A stretch of 38,530 bases of DNA from Paenibacillus lactis (GTDB lineage Bacteria > Bacillota > Bacilli > Paenibacillales > Paenibacillaceae). The stretch covers positions 1-38,530 of the forward strand of contig NZ_JAGGKI010000034.1 in assembly GCF_017873605.1 (NCBI RefSeq), in the 5' to 3' direction. Below are positions 1 to 6,724 of this stretch, one piece after another. A program made the translations under genes and the position numbers. How positions within the stretch are numbered: position 1 is the first letter of the stretch; the number at the start of each line of letters is the position of its first letter. The notes beneath the pieces were generated by a model. It did not search any database. It was not told where the DNA came from and saw only the letters and a program-made list of their open reading frames with translations.

Positions 1-95
1 GTACGATTGGGTATATGTCCCCGGTGCGTTTTGAGCAGTGCTATTACGAGTGTATAGCTTAGCTTAGAGGTGTCTACTTTCTTGACAGAAGAGCA

Positions 96-216
96 AAAAG
101 GGGCTTGTGACGACGGTTTGAGCCCCTTGGGAGCGAACAAGTCCCTAAAAGGGGCTTGTTCCGCTGGTTCGGGCCCCTTGGGAGCGAACAAGTCCCTAAA
201 AGGGGCTTGTTCGACG
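96..216. repeat. 51-bp tandem repeat, about 2.4 copies
   Basis: Copies start at 96, 147 and 198, the last one partial. Each opens with AAAAGGGGCTTGT and contains GGGCCCCTTGGGAGCGAACAAGTCCCT or a close variant split over the unit. Each unit can fold on itself, because AAGGGGC pairs with GCCCCTT and TTGTTC pairs with GAACAA. No convincing gene overlaps it; the short open frames here lack a ribosome binding site. It looks like a structured intergenic repeat. Confidence 0.8.
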
Positions 217-332
217 GCCTACAGTAGCGTATCCAAGCTGCAATGAAACCCAAAGGGCATGCTCCAACACCCACGAACAAAGACTTCAACGGAGCAGGCG
301 GAATCATGCCGGAAAAGCGTCAGCGCTCTCCT

Positions 333-386
333 TTGTCCGCTAATTTTTACGACATTGGAGATAATTCCAAGAAAATTAGTGGACAA
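333..386. repeat. Long imperfect inverted repeat (hairpin)
   Basis: The 15-base arms TTGTCCGCTAATTTT (333-347) and AAAATTAGTGGACAA (372-386) pair with a single G-T wobble. The 24-base interior contains a second small inverted repeat, TTGGA...TTCCAA. There is no T-tract directly after either arm, so it is not a typical intrinsic terminator. It lies between two other repeat families and may be a small dispersed palindromic element. Confidence 0.75.
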
Positions 387-392
387 CAGAGA

Positions 393-596
393 TTGGAGGC
401 ATGATCCGCATGCGGAGTGATGATTGCGCACCGGGACTTTGTGAGGCCATTTCATGCCTCATTTGGAGGCATGATCCGCACGCGGAGTGATCCCACACAA
501 CCGGACTTGTGAAGATACTCATCCCCATTTGTTGCATGATCCACATGCGGAGTGATTGCGCACCGGGACTTGTAAAGCCACTTCAATGAACATGCT
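393..596. repeat. Degenerate 66-70-bp direct repeat, three copies
   Basis: Copies begin near 393, 463 and 529. Each carries GCATGATCC(G/A)CA(T/C)GCGGAGTGAT followed, a little further on, by ACCGGGACTTGT or a close variant. The first copy's CCGCATGCGG is a perfect palindrome and the third is a variant of it. Together with the two repeat features upstream, this fills most of the gene-free first 595 bases, where I see no coding region. Confidence 0.7.
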
Positions 597-1096
597 CACA
601 ACGCATACTCCGTGATTACCCCTCTGCACACGGTCTCCGCCACATCGATGAGCCGCTGGTTAGAGCTGCCGCGAAAAGGCAGCGACACATCCTTCAGCTC
701 AAGCACGAACCGTCCGTCGATAATGACATCGCACAGCAGCGCCAGCTCGCGCCGCTTCGGGTGCCGCATGAGTGCCTCGAATGTAAAGCCTGTATAAGCC
801 CATACGGTTTTGTCCTGACAGTGTGAACGGAAACTCTCGACAAAGGCAGTGCACTCCTCCGGCGAAAAGAACGGGTCGCCTCCGCATAAAGTCAATCCAT
901 CGATCAGAGGATTGGAGGCGATATCCCGAAGGATCCGCGCGGACACTTCCTCCGTGAAAGGAACCCCTGCCTCAAAATCCCAAGACGCCGGATTGAAGCA
1001 GCCCGGACAGGCATGCCGGCAGCCGCTGATGAAGAGCACTGCCCGGAGTCCCTCCCCTTCGCTAATGCTTTCCGGAACATAGCCGATCAGGTTCAC
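596..1096 (-). CDS. nrdG: Anaerobic ribonucleoside-triphosphate reductase activating protein
   Basis: This is a radical-SAM iron-sulfur protein that generates the glycyl radical on NrdD so that the reductase can work without oxygen. The 166-residue product has the CxxxCxxC cluster motif at C26, C30 and C33 and the SAM-binding GGDP at about 72-75. The length is normal for NrdG. I chose the GTG at 1096 because it overlaps the nrdD stop codon in GTGA, a translational-coupling arrangement, and because the longer upstream frame only re-reads the nrdD 3' end. It is co-transcribed behind nrdD. Assignment is firm from motif and neighbour; the start is well supported but not proven. Confidence 0.93.
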   Translation of the reverse strand: MNLIGYVPESISEGEGLRAVLFISGCRHACPGCFNPASWDFEAGVPFTEEVSARILRDIASNPLIDGLTLCGGDPFFSPEECTAFVESFRSHCQDKTVWAYTGFTFEALMRHPKRRELALLCDVIIDGRFVLELKDVSLPFRGSSNQRLIDVAETVCRGVITEYAL

Positions 1097-3342
1097 AGAT
1101 GCTTCACCCGGTCTCTCACTTCCGCCTGCTTCGCGGAGTTGAAACGCTCGGTATAGCTGCCGGTTAAATATCCCGTCACCCTCCGCAGCCGCTGGAAGCG
1201 CCCCTCCCCTTCGGAGATCCCGCACTGCGGGCAAATGCTGCCGATTACCCCCTCATGCCCGCAGCTTAGACAGCGGTCGATCGGATGGTTCACGGAGAAA
1301 TAGCCGATATCGGCCTCCAAGGCAAAGCGGACGATGTCTTGGAATGCCTTCGTGTTCAGCCTTGCGCTGCCGTCCAGCTCCACGTACGAGATCGCTCCGG
1401 CGTTGCACAGCCCATGAAACGGAGCCTCCAAGCGAATTTTTCGATAAGCGGGCATGCTGTAATAGACGGGAATGTGAAAAGAATTCGTGTAATACTCCCG
1501 GTCGGTAACACCCTCAATTACGCCGTACTGCTTACGGTCCAGCCTTGTAAATTTCCCGGACAAGCCTTCAGCCGGCGTGGCAAACAAGGTGATGTTCAGG
1601 TTATGGGTTTCGCTGGCTTCATCGCATCGCCGCCGCATATGGCGGACAATCTCGAGGCCGAGCTGAAAGGCCGCATCATCCTCGCCGTGATGGCATCCGG
1701 TCAGCGCCTTCAGGCATTCGGCCAGCCCGATGAAGCCCACCGCCAAGGTGCCGTGCTTGATGAGTTCCCTTACGCTATCCTCCGGCGCGAGCTTCTCTCC
1801 GCCTTCCCATACGCCCTCCCTCATCATGAAATCGGACGCCTTCGCCGGCTGTTCGGCTTGGATCCCGAAGCGGTGAACCAGTCCGGCTACAGCGATCCTT
1901 ATGCAATCATCGAGCCTGGACAAAAAGCCCTCGAGATCCGGCTTCCCCCGCTGCTGCAGGACGATGCCATGCTCGATCCCCAACTTGACCAAATTGACGG
2001 TGTTGAAGGACAGATTGCCTTTGCCGCTCAATCGGTTTCGCCCGAAGCGGTCGGAGATCGTCCGGGTTCGGCATCCCATCGTGGCAATGATGGTATCCGG
2101 GTCGTCCGGCTTGTAATACGGCAGGTTGAATGAAGCGTCCACATTGACGAAATTCGGGTACAGCCTGCGGCTAGAGCATTCGACCGCCTTCAGGAACAGG
2201 TCGTAGTTGGGCTCGCTCTCCGCCTGGTTCACTCCCCGCTTACACTGGAAAATATGCTGCGGAAAAATCGGCGTCTCCCCCCGCCCGAGTCCGTTCATCG
2301 TGGCATCCAGGAGCGCATGGGATACCATGCGGCCTTCCGTCGATGTGCACATGCCGTAATTGAGCGACGTGAACGGGATTTGCCCCCCGGCCCGGCTGCT
2401 CATCGTGTTCAAATTGTGGATTAGCGATTCGGCGGCCTGCCTCACCTCATTCAGCGTTTCTTCATAGGCATACCGGTAAATTCGGCGAGCGTTCTCCTTC
2501 AGTTGCTGGTTGTCGATGTACAGCTCATCGTCATTCCAATCGGCCGTCCCTGGTGAAGATTCGGCATCTCCGAGATAAGCCGCACCCTTGCGGAAATGCC
2601 GCCGGAACGTTTGGCCAACGTACGGTGCGAGGTCCCAATCGATTTTGTTCGCGGAGACGCCGCCGTACTGGCTGTTCTGCTGGGATTGGAAAATGATCGC
2701 CACGAGCGCCATCGCCGTCATGATGCTTTTCGGCGGCCGTACCGAACCGTTACCCGTATTAAAGCCTCCGGCGAGCAGACGGTCAAAGGGGATGAAGATG
2801 CAGTTGGTCGTGCCGAGCGCGTACTGATCCAGGTCATGGACGTAAATGGATCCTTCCCGTACGGCATTCGCAAGCTCTGGGGGAAGCACAAAGCGGCTTG
2901 CCATCCACTTGCTGTATTCCGAGCCGATCCGACTCATTTTTCCACTGAACGATTCGCCGTTCAAATTCGCATTCTCCCTCAGCAGATCGGGATTGGCCGA
3001 CAAGAGCACGTCGCTGCTGATTTTGTACAGCTCGCCCCGCCTAATCCGCTCCAAGTCCCGGGACTCCCGGTACTTCTGGTAAGCCGCAGCCACTTCCCGA
3101 AATCCCTCCTGCTGCAAATGCCGAATGACCAGATCCTGAATCTCCTCAACCGTAATCCGTTCCTTCCCCCGCAGCGCTTCGGCTACGAATCCTGCGATCC
3201 GAACGGAGGCCTCCTTCCGCGCGTTGCCTTCAACGGCTGCAAGAGCTTTGTCCACCGCATTCACGATCCTGCCTGCCTCAAATGGCGCCCCGCTTCCATC
3301 ACGCTTGATCACCTTCATGTGACGTCTCAGCTCCTTATTCAT
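1093..3342 (-). CDS. nrdD: Anaerobic (class III) ribonucleoside-triphosphate reductase
   Basis: This enzyme makes deoxyribonucleotides from ribonucleoside triphosphates under anoxia, using a glycyl radical. The 749-residue protein opens with an ATP-cone regulatory domain (about residues 8-95), followed by the large catalytic barrel. The C-terminus carries a zinc knuckle (C691, C694, C704, C707) and the radical-site motif RVTGYL with Gly724. The first ATG (3342) has a poor ribosome binding site. The ATG at 3318 (MKVIKRDG) lies 12 bases after AAGGAG and may be the real start, which would shorten the protein by eight residues. nrdG follows with a 4-bp overlap. The promoter region carries NrdR and Fnr-like sites, annotated separately. 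Confidence 0.96.
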   Translation of the reverse strand: MNKELRRHMKVIKRDGSGAPFEAGRIVNAVDKALAAVEGNARKEASVRIAGFVAEALRGKERITVEEIQDLVIRHLQQEGFREVAAAYQKYRESRDLERIRRGELYKISSDVLLSANPDLLRENANLNGESFSGKMSRIGSEYSKWMASRFVLPPELANAVREGSIYVHDLDQYALGTTNCIFIPFDRLLAGGFNTGNGSVRPPKSIMTAMALVAIIFQSQQNSQYGGVSANKIDWDLAPYVGQTFRRHFRKGAAYLGDAESSPGTADWNDDELYIDNQQLKENARRIYRYAYEETLNEVRQAAESLIHNLNTMSSRAGGQIPFTSLNYGMCTSTEGRMVSHALLDATMNGLGRGETPIFPQHIFQCKRGVNQAESEPNYDLFLKAVECSSRRLYPNFVNVDASFNLPYYKPDDPDTIIATMGCRTRTISDRFGRNRLSGKGNLSFNTVNLVKLGIEHGIVLQQRGKPDLEGFLSRLDDCIRIAVAGLVHRFGIQAEQPAKASDFMMREGVWEGGEKLAPEDSVRELIKHGTLAVGFIGLAECLKALTGCHHGEDDAAFQLGLEIVRHMRRRCDEASETHNLNITLFATPAEGLSGKFTRLDRKQYGVIEGVTDREYYTNSFHIPVYYSMPAYRKIRLEAPFHGLCNAGAISYVELDGSARLNTKAFQDIVRFALEADIGYFSVNHPIDRCLSCGHEGVIGSICPQCGISEGEGRFQRLRRVTGYLTGSYTERFNSAKQAEVRDRVKHL

Positions 3343-3354
3343 CTATCACTTTGA

Positions 3355-3370
3355 ATACTATATATAGTGC
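3355..3370. promoter_or_regulatory. NrdR box, proximal
   Basis: The core ACTATATATAGT (3357-3368) is a perfect palindrome that matches the known NrdR-box pattern (CWATATATWG core). It lies directly upstream of nrdD. Its centre is 32 bp from that of a second match, the helical spacing usual for NrdR box pairs. NrdR represses ribonucleotide reductase genes when dATP is high. The assignment rests on pattern and context only. Confidence 0.8.
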
Positions 3371-3381
3371 ACGAATATTAA

Positions 3382-3387
3382 TTTATA
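3382..3387 (-). promoter_or_regulatory. Candidate -10 element of nrdDG
   Basis: Read on the minus strand this is TATAAA. It predicts transcription starting near 3375, between the two NrdR boxes and about 41 bp from the centre of the Fnr-like site. That is the geometry expected of a promoter activated from a site overlapping -35. No good -35 hexamer is seen, which is consistent with activator dependence. This is an inference. Confidence 0.5.
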
Positions 3388-3403
3388 ATCTACATATAGT
3401 ATT
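3388..3403. promoter_or_regulatory. NrdR box, distal
   Basis: CTACATATAG (3390-3399) matches nine of the ten positions of the NrdR core CWATATATWG. Its centre is 32 bp from that of the proximal box. It overlaps the region just upstream of the proposed -10, so occupancy would block RNA polymerase. Confidence 0.7.
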
Positions 3404-3407
3404 AAGC

Positions 3408-3423
3408 TGTGACTTCGATCACG
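3408..3423. promoter_or_regulatory. Fnr/CRP-type site upstream of nrdDG
   Basis: TGTGA-N6-TCACG differs in one position from the TGTGA-N6-TCACA palindrome recognised by Bacillus Fnr-type regulators. Its centre (3415.5) is about 41 bp upstream of the start of transcription predicted from the candidate -10. Placement ahead of an oxygen-sensitive reductase fits anaerobic activation. The regulator gene itself is not in this window. Confidence 0.6.
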
Positions 3424-3531
3424 GAACGTTGAAAGATCGGTTAACAATGCAGGGTATCCTTCCTTCGAGAAGGACCGTTCCATCAATCCATTAAGGGATC
3501 TGTCAAGCTGAACGGGACCCGTAATCATGCA

Positions 3532-3578
3532 TAAAAAAAGCGCCTCTTCCGATCCTGTATGATCGTGAAACAGCGCTT
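3532..3578 (-). terminator. Intrinsic terminator of the PCYCGC lipoprotein gene
   Basis: On the minus strand AAGCGC pairs with GCGCTT around an inner CGATC/GATCG stem, and seven T residues follow. It stands about 100 bp after the stop at 3675. The rest of 3343-3674 holds the nrdD regulatory sites and no supported gene. Confidence 0.75.
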
Positions 3579-3674
3579 CAAGGGTTATAGTCGTCAATCA
3601 GCCCAGCATCTCCTTATACAAACCATTAGAACACACACAAATCTCAGTTTGCACGGTGCACACCAGACAGCCAA

Positions 3675-4211
3675 TCAGCTCTCCGCTGGCGGCATCGGCG
3701 TAGGGGTCGGTTTTGCATAGCCGGTACCATATTTATCGTCGATCGTCTGGCGAATATGCGTTAAGCTCTTGCCCTCACTGCTCATTTTTGCCGATTCCAC
3801 CGCAATGTCAAGGCATACACCGCAACGGGTGCCGTGATCATCCCATACGACGCTCCCGTCTTCGCGAATTTCATCAATGAAGCAGTTTAGATTGCTTTGA
3901 TGCCCGGCACTTTCCCCGCACCCGCAATAGCAGGGTATATGCTTCAGCACGTCGCTCACCTGAGCGGACAATGCATAAATGGTCTGAATTTCGCTCGTCT
4001 GGCCCTTCAAAAATTCAGGCAGCACATCGGCCGAAGCTGTCATTTCCTGAAGGTCTCCGTTGGCCAGCTGCGTCTGGTGTCCATGGGCATGCGCAGACTC
4101 CGCAGCCTGTCCGTCAGGCGCCTGCTCCTGGCCGCTCTTGGCTGAACAACCGCCCAGCACAACACCAATCGATAACAGTAATATGACAAAGCTTCTTTTC
4201 CCTATTCTCAT
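3675..4211 (-). CDS. PCYCGC-motif lipoprotein
   Basis: This is a secreted, lipid-anchored protein of unknown function. The N-terminus is a lipoprotein signal peptide ending in LGGC, so the mature protein should begin at Cys22. A short Gln/His/Ala-rich linker follows. The C-terminal part holds the PCYCGC motif and further paired cysteines and histidines (CYCGCG, CFID, CGVCLD), which define a Firmicutes family of unknown role. The cysteine and histidine pattern suggests metal or haem binding, but that is a guess. I chose the ATG at 4211 because GGGAGG lies six bases before it; the earlier ATG at 4232 has no ribosome binding site. It lies 92 bp after rarA on the same strand and has its own terminator. 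Confidence 0.85.
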   Translation of the reverse strand: MRIGKRSFVILLLSIGVVLGGCSAKSGQEQAPDGQAAESAHAHGHQTQLANGDLQEMTASADVLPEFLKGQTSEIQTIYALSAQVSDVLKHIPCYCGCGESAGHQSNLNCFIDEIREDGSVVWDDHGTRCGVCLDIAVESAKMSSEGKSLTHIRQTIDDKYGTGYAKPTPTPMPPAES

Positions 4212-4303
4212 CTTCATCCTCCCTAAAATCATTAGTGCCCGCCCAGGACGAGCTGCTCATACCTGCATCCCTGCATTCCTGCTTCCCTGCATTCCGAAAA
4301 CGC

Positions 4304-5611
4304 CTATTGTTCACGTCTCAGCCGCTGATTGTGAGCAATCTTCGCCTCGTTCCCCTGTTCCGTCGCCTGATAAAACACCCGACCGGATAGCTCCTTCGGC
4401 AGATACTCCTGCTTCACGTAATGCCCTGGATAATCATGCGGGTATTTATATCCGACATGCCCAAGCTTGATTGCCCCTTGATAATGGGCATCCCGCAAGT
4501 GCAGTGGAACCTCCGCCGACTTCACCTCGTCCATAGCTGCCATGGCGCGGGAAATGGCCTCGACGACCGCATTGGACTTCGGACTCTCTACCGCGAACAC
4601 AATCGCTTGGACAACGTTCAGCTTCGCTTCCGGCCAGCCGTTGTTCCGGTAAGCCTCCAAGGCGCTGACTGCCTGAACCATCGCCTGCGGGTTGGCAAGG
4701 CCGATATCCTCGCTGCTTGCGGCGATAAGACGCCGGATGAACACCATCGGGTCCATCCCCAGCTTTTCGACGGCGTACAGGAACCAGAACACCGCCGCAT
4801 CGCTCGAGCCCCGAATGCTCTTATGGAAGGCGGAGAGCACGTCGTACTGCGTGGATTCATCCGCCTTCACGAGCGGCTTGCGGATCGATTCCTCGGCCAC
4901 ATCTAGCGTAATATGAACGGTGCCGTTTTCATCCGGGGGCGTGGTCATGGCCGCCAATTCAAGGGCGTTCAAGGCCCGGCGAATGTCGCCGTTAGCCATC
5001 GTTGCAATATGCTCAAGCGCCTCGTCATCCGCGATCAAATCCATATAGCCAAGTCCCTTGTCGGAATCGGTCAGCGCGCGCCGCATCGCAATCAGCGAAT
5101 GCTCCTTGGTTAAAGGCTGCAATTGAAACAACGTGGACCGGCTCATCAAGGCCCCGTTCACGTAATGAAACGGATTTTCCGTTGTCGCTCCGATGAAGAT
5201 GATGGTTCCGTTCTCAACCGCCGGCAGCAGCGCATCCTGTCTGGAACTATTGAATCGGTGCACCTCGTCCAGGAACAGAATCGTCTTCGTTCCGTACAAG
5301 CTGCGGTTGCTCTGGGCCTGTTCAATGACTTCCCGCACATCCTTAACCGAGGCCTCAACCGCATTAAGCCGGACAAAATGGCCCTTGGTCTGCTGTGAAA
5401 TAATATGGGCGAGCGTCGTTTTGCCGCATCCGGGAGGACCGTACAGCAAAATAGATGATACCTGGTCCGCTTCGATGGCTCGCCGGAGCAGCTTCCCCGG
5501 CCCGATGATATGCTCTTGTCCTATATATTCATCCAGCGAAACCGGCCGCATTCGGTCGGCCAGCAGCCTGGAATCCCGGTCGGCTTCGCGTCCGTAACTG
5601 AATAAATCCAT
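4304..5611 (-). CDS. rarA: Replication-associated recombination protein A (AAA+ ATPase)
   Basis: RarA (MgsA family) is an AAA+ ATPase related to RuvB and clamp-loader subunits that acts at stalled replication forks. The 435-residue protein has the Walker A motif GPPGCGKT at 58-65 and a Walker B-type LFLDEVHRF near 111-119. The sensor and arginine-finger region follows, then the family's C-terminal tetramerisation domain (MDEVKSAEVPLHLRDAHY and onward). Length is normal. In Bacillus the gene also lies near aspS and tcdA; here helD and the small membrane genes lie between. The ribosome binding site is a weak AAGGAAGTG. Confidence 0.95.
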   Translation of the reverse strand: MDLFSYGREADRDSRLLADRMRPVSLDEYIGQEHIIGPGKLLRRAIEADQVSSILLYGPPGCGKTTLAHIISQQTKGHFVRLNAVEASVKDVREVIEQAQSNRSLYGTKTILFLDEVHRFNSSRQDALLPAVENGTIIFIGATTENPFHYVNGALMSRSTLFQLQPLTKEHSLIAMRRALTDSDKGLGYMDLIADDEALEHIATMANGDIRRALNALELAAMTTPPDENGTVHITLDVAEESIRKPLVKADESTQYDVLSAFHKSIRGSSDAAVFWFLYAVEKLGMDPMVFIRRLIAASSEDIGLANPQAMVQAVSALEAYRNNGWPEAKLNVVQAIVFAVESPKSNAVVEAISRAMAAMDEVKSAEVPLHLRDAHYQGAIKLGHVGYKYPHDYPGHYVKQEYLPKELSGRVFYQATEQGNEAKIAHNQRLRREQ

Positions 5612-5709
5612 TTGCTACACTTCCTTGTCTCTAGATCAGTCGTCGGCCAGACCCTGGCCCCTTAAAATCTATCACAGCTTATCATATCATATATGCAGCG
5701 GGCGTGCCC

Positions 5710-5942
5710 GCACTGCCGGCACGATGGACGGCAGCCGTTCGTTCCCTCACTGCTCCGAGTGATGGTCGGCGACGGTTCATTCTCTACACTGCCCCGAGTG
5801 ATGGTCGGCGACGGTTCATTCCCTACACTGCCCCGAGTGATGGACAGCGGCGGTTCATTCCCATCCCCGAGAGATGGCGGCGGCGGTTCATTCTCTCACT
5901 CCCAGAGAGATGGTCGGTCCGGTTCGTTCCCACACGATTCGG
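5710..5942. repeat. 39-bp imperfect tandem repeat, about six units
   Basis: Units begin with GGTTCATTC or CGTTCGTTC at about 5736, 5774, 5813, 5852, 5885 and 5921, with part of another unit from 5710. Two units are 39 bp and nearly identical, carrying CACTGCCCCGAGTGATGG. The later ones are shortened to 33 and 36 bp. Every unit length is a multiple of three, so frames stay open across the array, but I see no ribosome binding site or convincing protein. It occupies most of the gene-free stretch between rarA and the small membrane genes. Confidence 0.8.
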
Positions 5943-6074
5943 GGCTGACGTCGAGCATTTGCTTTTTGATTCATCCTCCCGTTTTAGATTCATTTTAGAT
6001 CTATCCTAACTTTTTTCTACTTGTGAGCGTTAAATGTATATAAAGCCGTTATTAAGGGGAGAGTGGAAGCGGGC

Positions 6075-6389
6075 ATGAAGATCCGGAATGCCAAGCGGAA
6101 AATGGTTCATGCGGCCATCGGAATCGGGGCGAGTCTGCTCATAATGTGCATTCATGCCCAGCACAATCAAGTGCTCTTCGAAATCTATGAGCCTGAAGCT
6201 CTGACAGAGCATCTTCTCGCCTTTCGAATGATCTATATCATTCTTTCGCTCCAGCTTCTGTACTCCCTGTACGTGTTGATCCGCTCTGCTATTCGGATAT
6301 GGGAATACAAGCAGGAAATCCGCCGGGCGAGGGCCAATCCTTCCGGTAATTCGATAGGCATCGACGGAGGTTGTTATGAAAAGAAATAA
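6075..6389 (+). CDS. Small hypothetical membrane protein
   Basis: I do not recognise this 104-residue protein. It has a basic N-terminus (MKIRNAKRKM), a hydrophobic segment near residues 10-25, a second at about 50-75 (FRMIYIILSLQLLYSLYVLI) and a charged C-terminal tail. That pattern fits two membrane passes with both ends inside. The start could be the ATG at 6075 or the in-frame GTG at 6063; AAGGGGAGAG precedes both but is too close to the GTG. The end overlaps the start of the next gene by 14 bp, which suggests translational coupling. It stands alone on the plus strand among minus-strand genes. Confidence 0.6.
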   Translation: MKIRNAKRKMVHAAIGIGASLLIMCIHAQHNQVLFEIYEPEALTEHLLAFRMIYIILSLQLLYSLYVLIRSAIRIWEYKQEIRRARANPSGNSIGIDGGCYEKK

Positions 6390-6501
6390 AGTGCGAATTG
6401 CAATTCTCTCGGGAACGCTGCTGGCAGCTGCTGCCCTCATCGTGTGGACGCTGCTTCGGTATATCGGCCATCTCGGTGATTCGTACCGGATGCTGGGATA
6501 G
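6376..6501 (+). CDS. 41-residue hypothetical single-pass membrane protein
   Basis: This short frame starts with MKRNKVRIAI, continues into one hydrophobic helix (about residues 8-27, LSGTLLAAAALIVWTLL) and ends in a short tail, RYIGHLGDSYRMLG. GGAGG lies five bases before the ATG, inside the upstream gene. Positive charge at the N-terminus predicts that the N-terminus stays in the cytoplasm. Size, ribosome binding site and overlap with the preceding membrane gene make a real small protein likely. No function can be given. Confidence 0.6.
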   Translation: MKRNKVRIAILSGTLLAAAALIVWTLLRYIGHLGDSYRMLG

Positions 6502-6588
6502 AATACTTATTCCGTGCGTTTATTTGCGTTTATTTGCGTGTATTGCGCTGTATTGAATAGACAAAGGACGAATTCCCCGCCATAGGAA

Positions 6589-6639
6589 ATAGCCCCTGAA
6601 GAAACGGTGCATGCAGCAACCGCTAACTTCAGGGGCTAT
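6589..6639. terminator. Hairpin between convergent genes
   Basis: ATAGCCCCTGAAG (6589-6601) and CTTCAGGGGCTAT (6627-6639) form a perfect 13-bp stem, with a weaker CGGT/ACCG pair inside the loop. It lies between the small plus-strand genes and the convergent helD. T-rich sequence follows only weakly on either strand, so termination in both directions is likely but not certain. Confidence 0.5.
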
Positions 6640-6724
6640 CCCTAGTCTAGCATTTTTATTTCCGCTCGTAGTCAATCCCTATGCAATCGATCCATATCCG
6701 GCCATGTATCCTTGTATCACGACG

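Noticed and set aside
96..597. CRISPR array
   Set aside because: Repeats are tandem or degenerate, with no constant short repeat separated by unique spacers and no cas genes nearby.
1285..2133. 282-codon plus-strand frame opposite nrdD
   Set aside because: It is a shadow of the nrdD catalytic domain with no domain of its own.
3358..3597. 79-codon minus-strand frame upstream of nrdD
   Set aside because: It runs through the lipoprotein gene terminator and over both NrdR boxes and the Fnr-like site, starts with TTG at a poor distance from a ribosome binding site, and shows no domain.
4257..4297. Short repeat of CTGCATTCC-like words between rarA and the lipoprotein gene
   Set aside because: Only eight to nine bases are repeated and imperfectly; too little to call a feature.
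5704..6009. 101-codon frame across the 39-bp array
   Set aside because: It is open only because the repeat units are multiples of three; no ribosome binding site, and composition is Arg-rich and repetitive.
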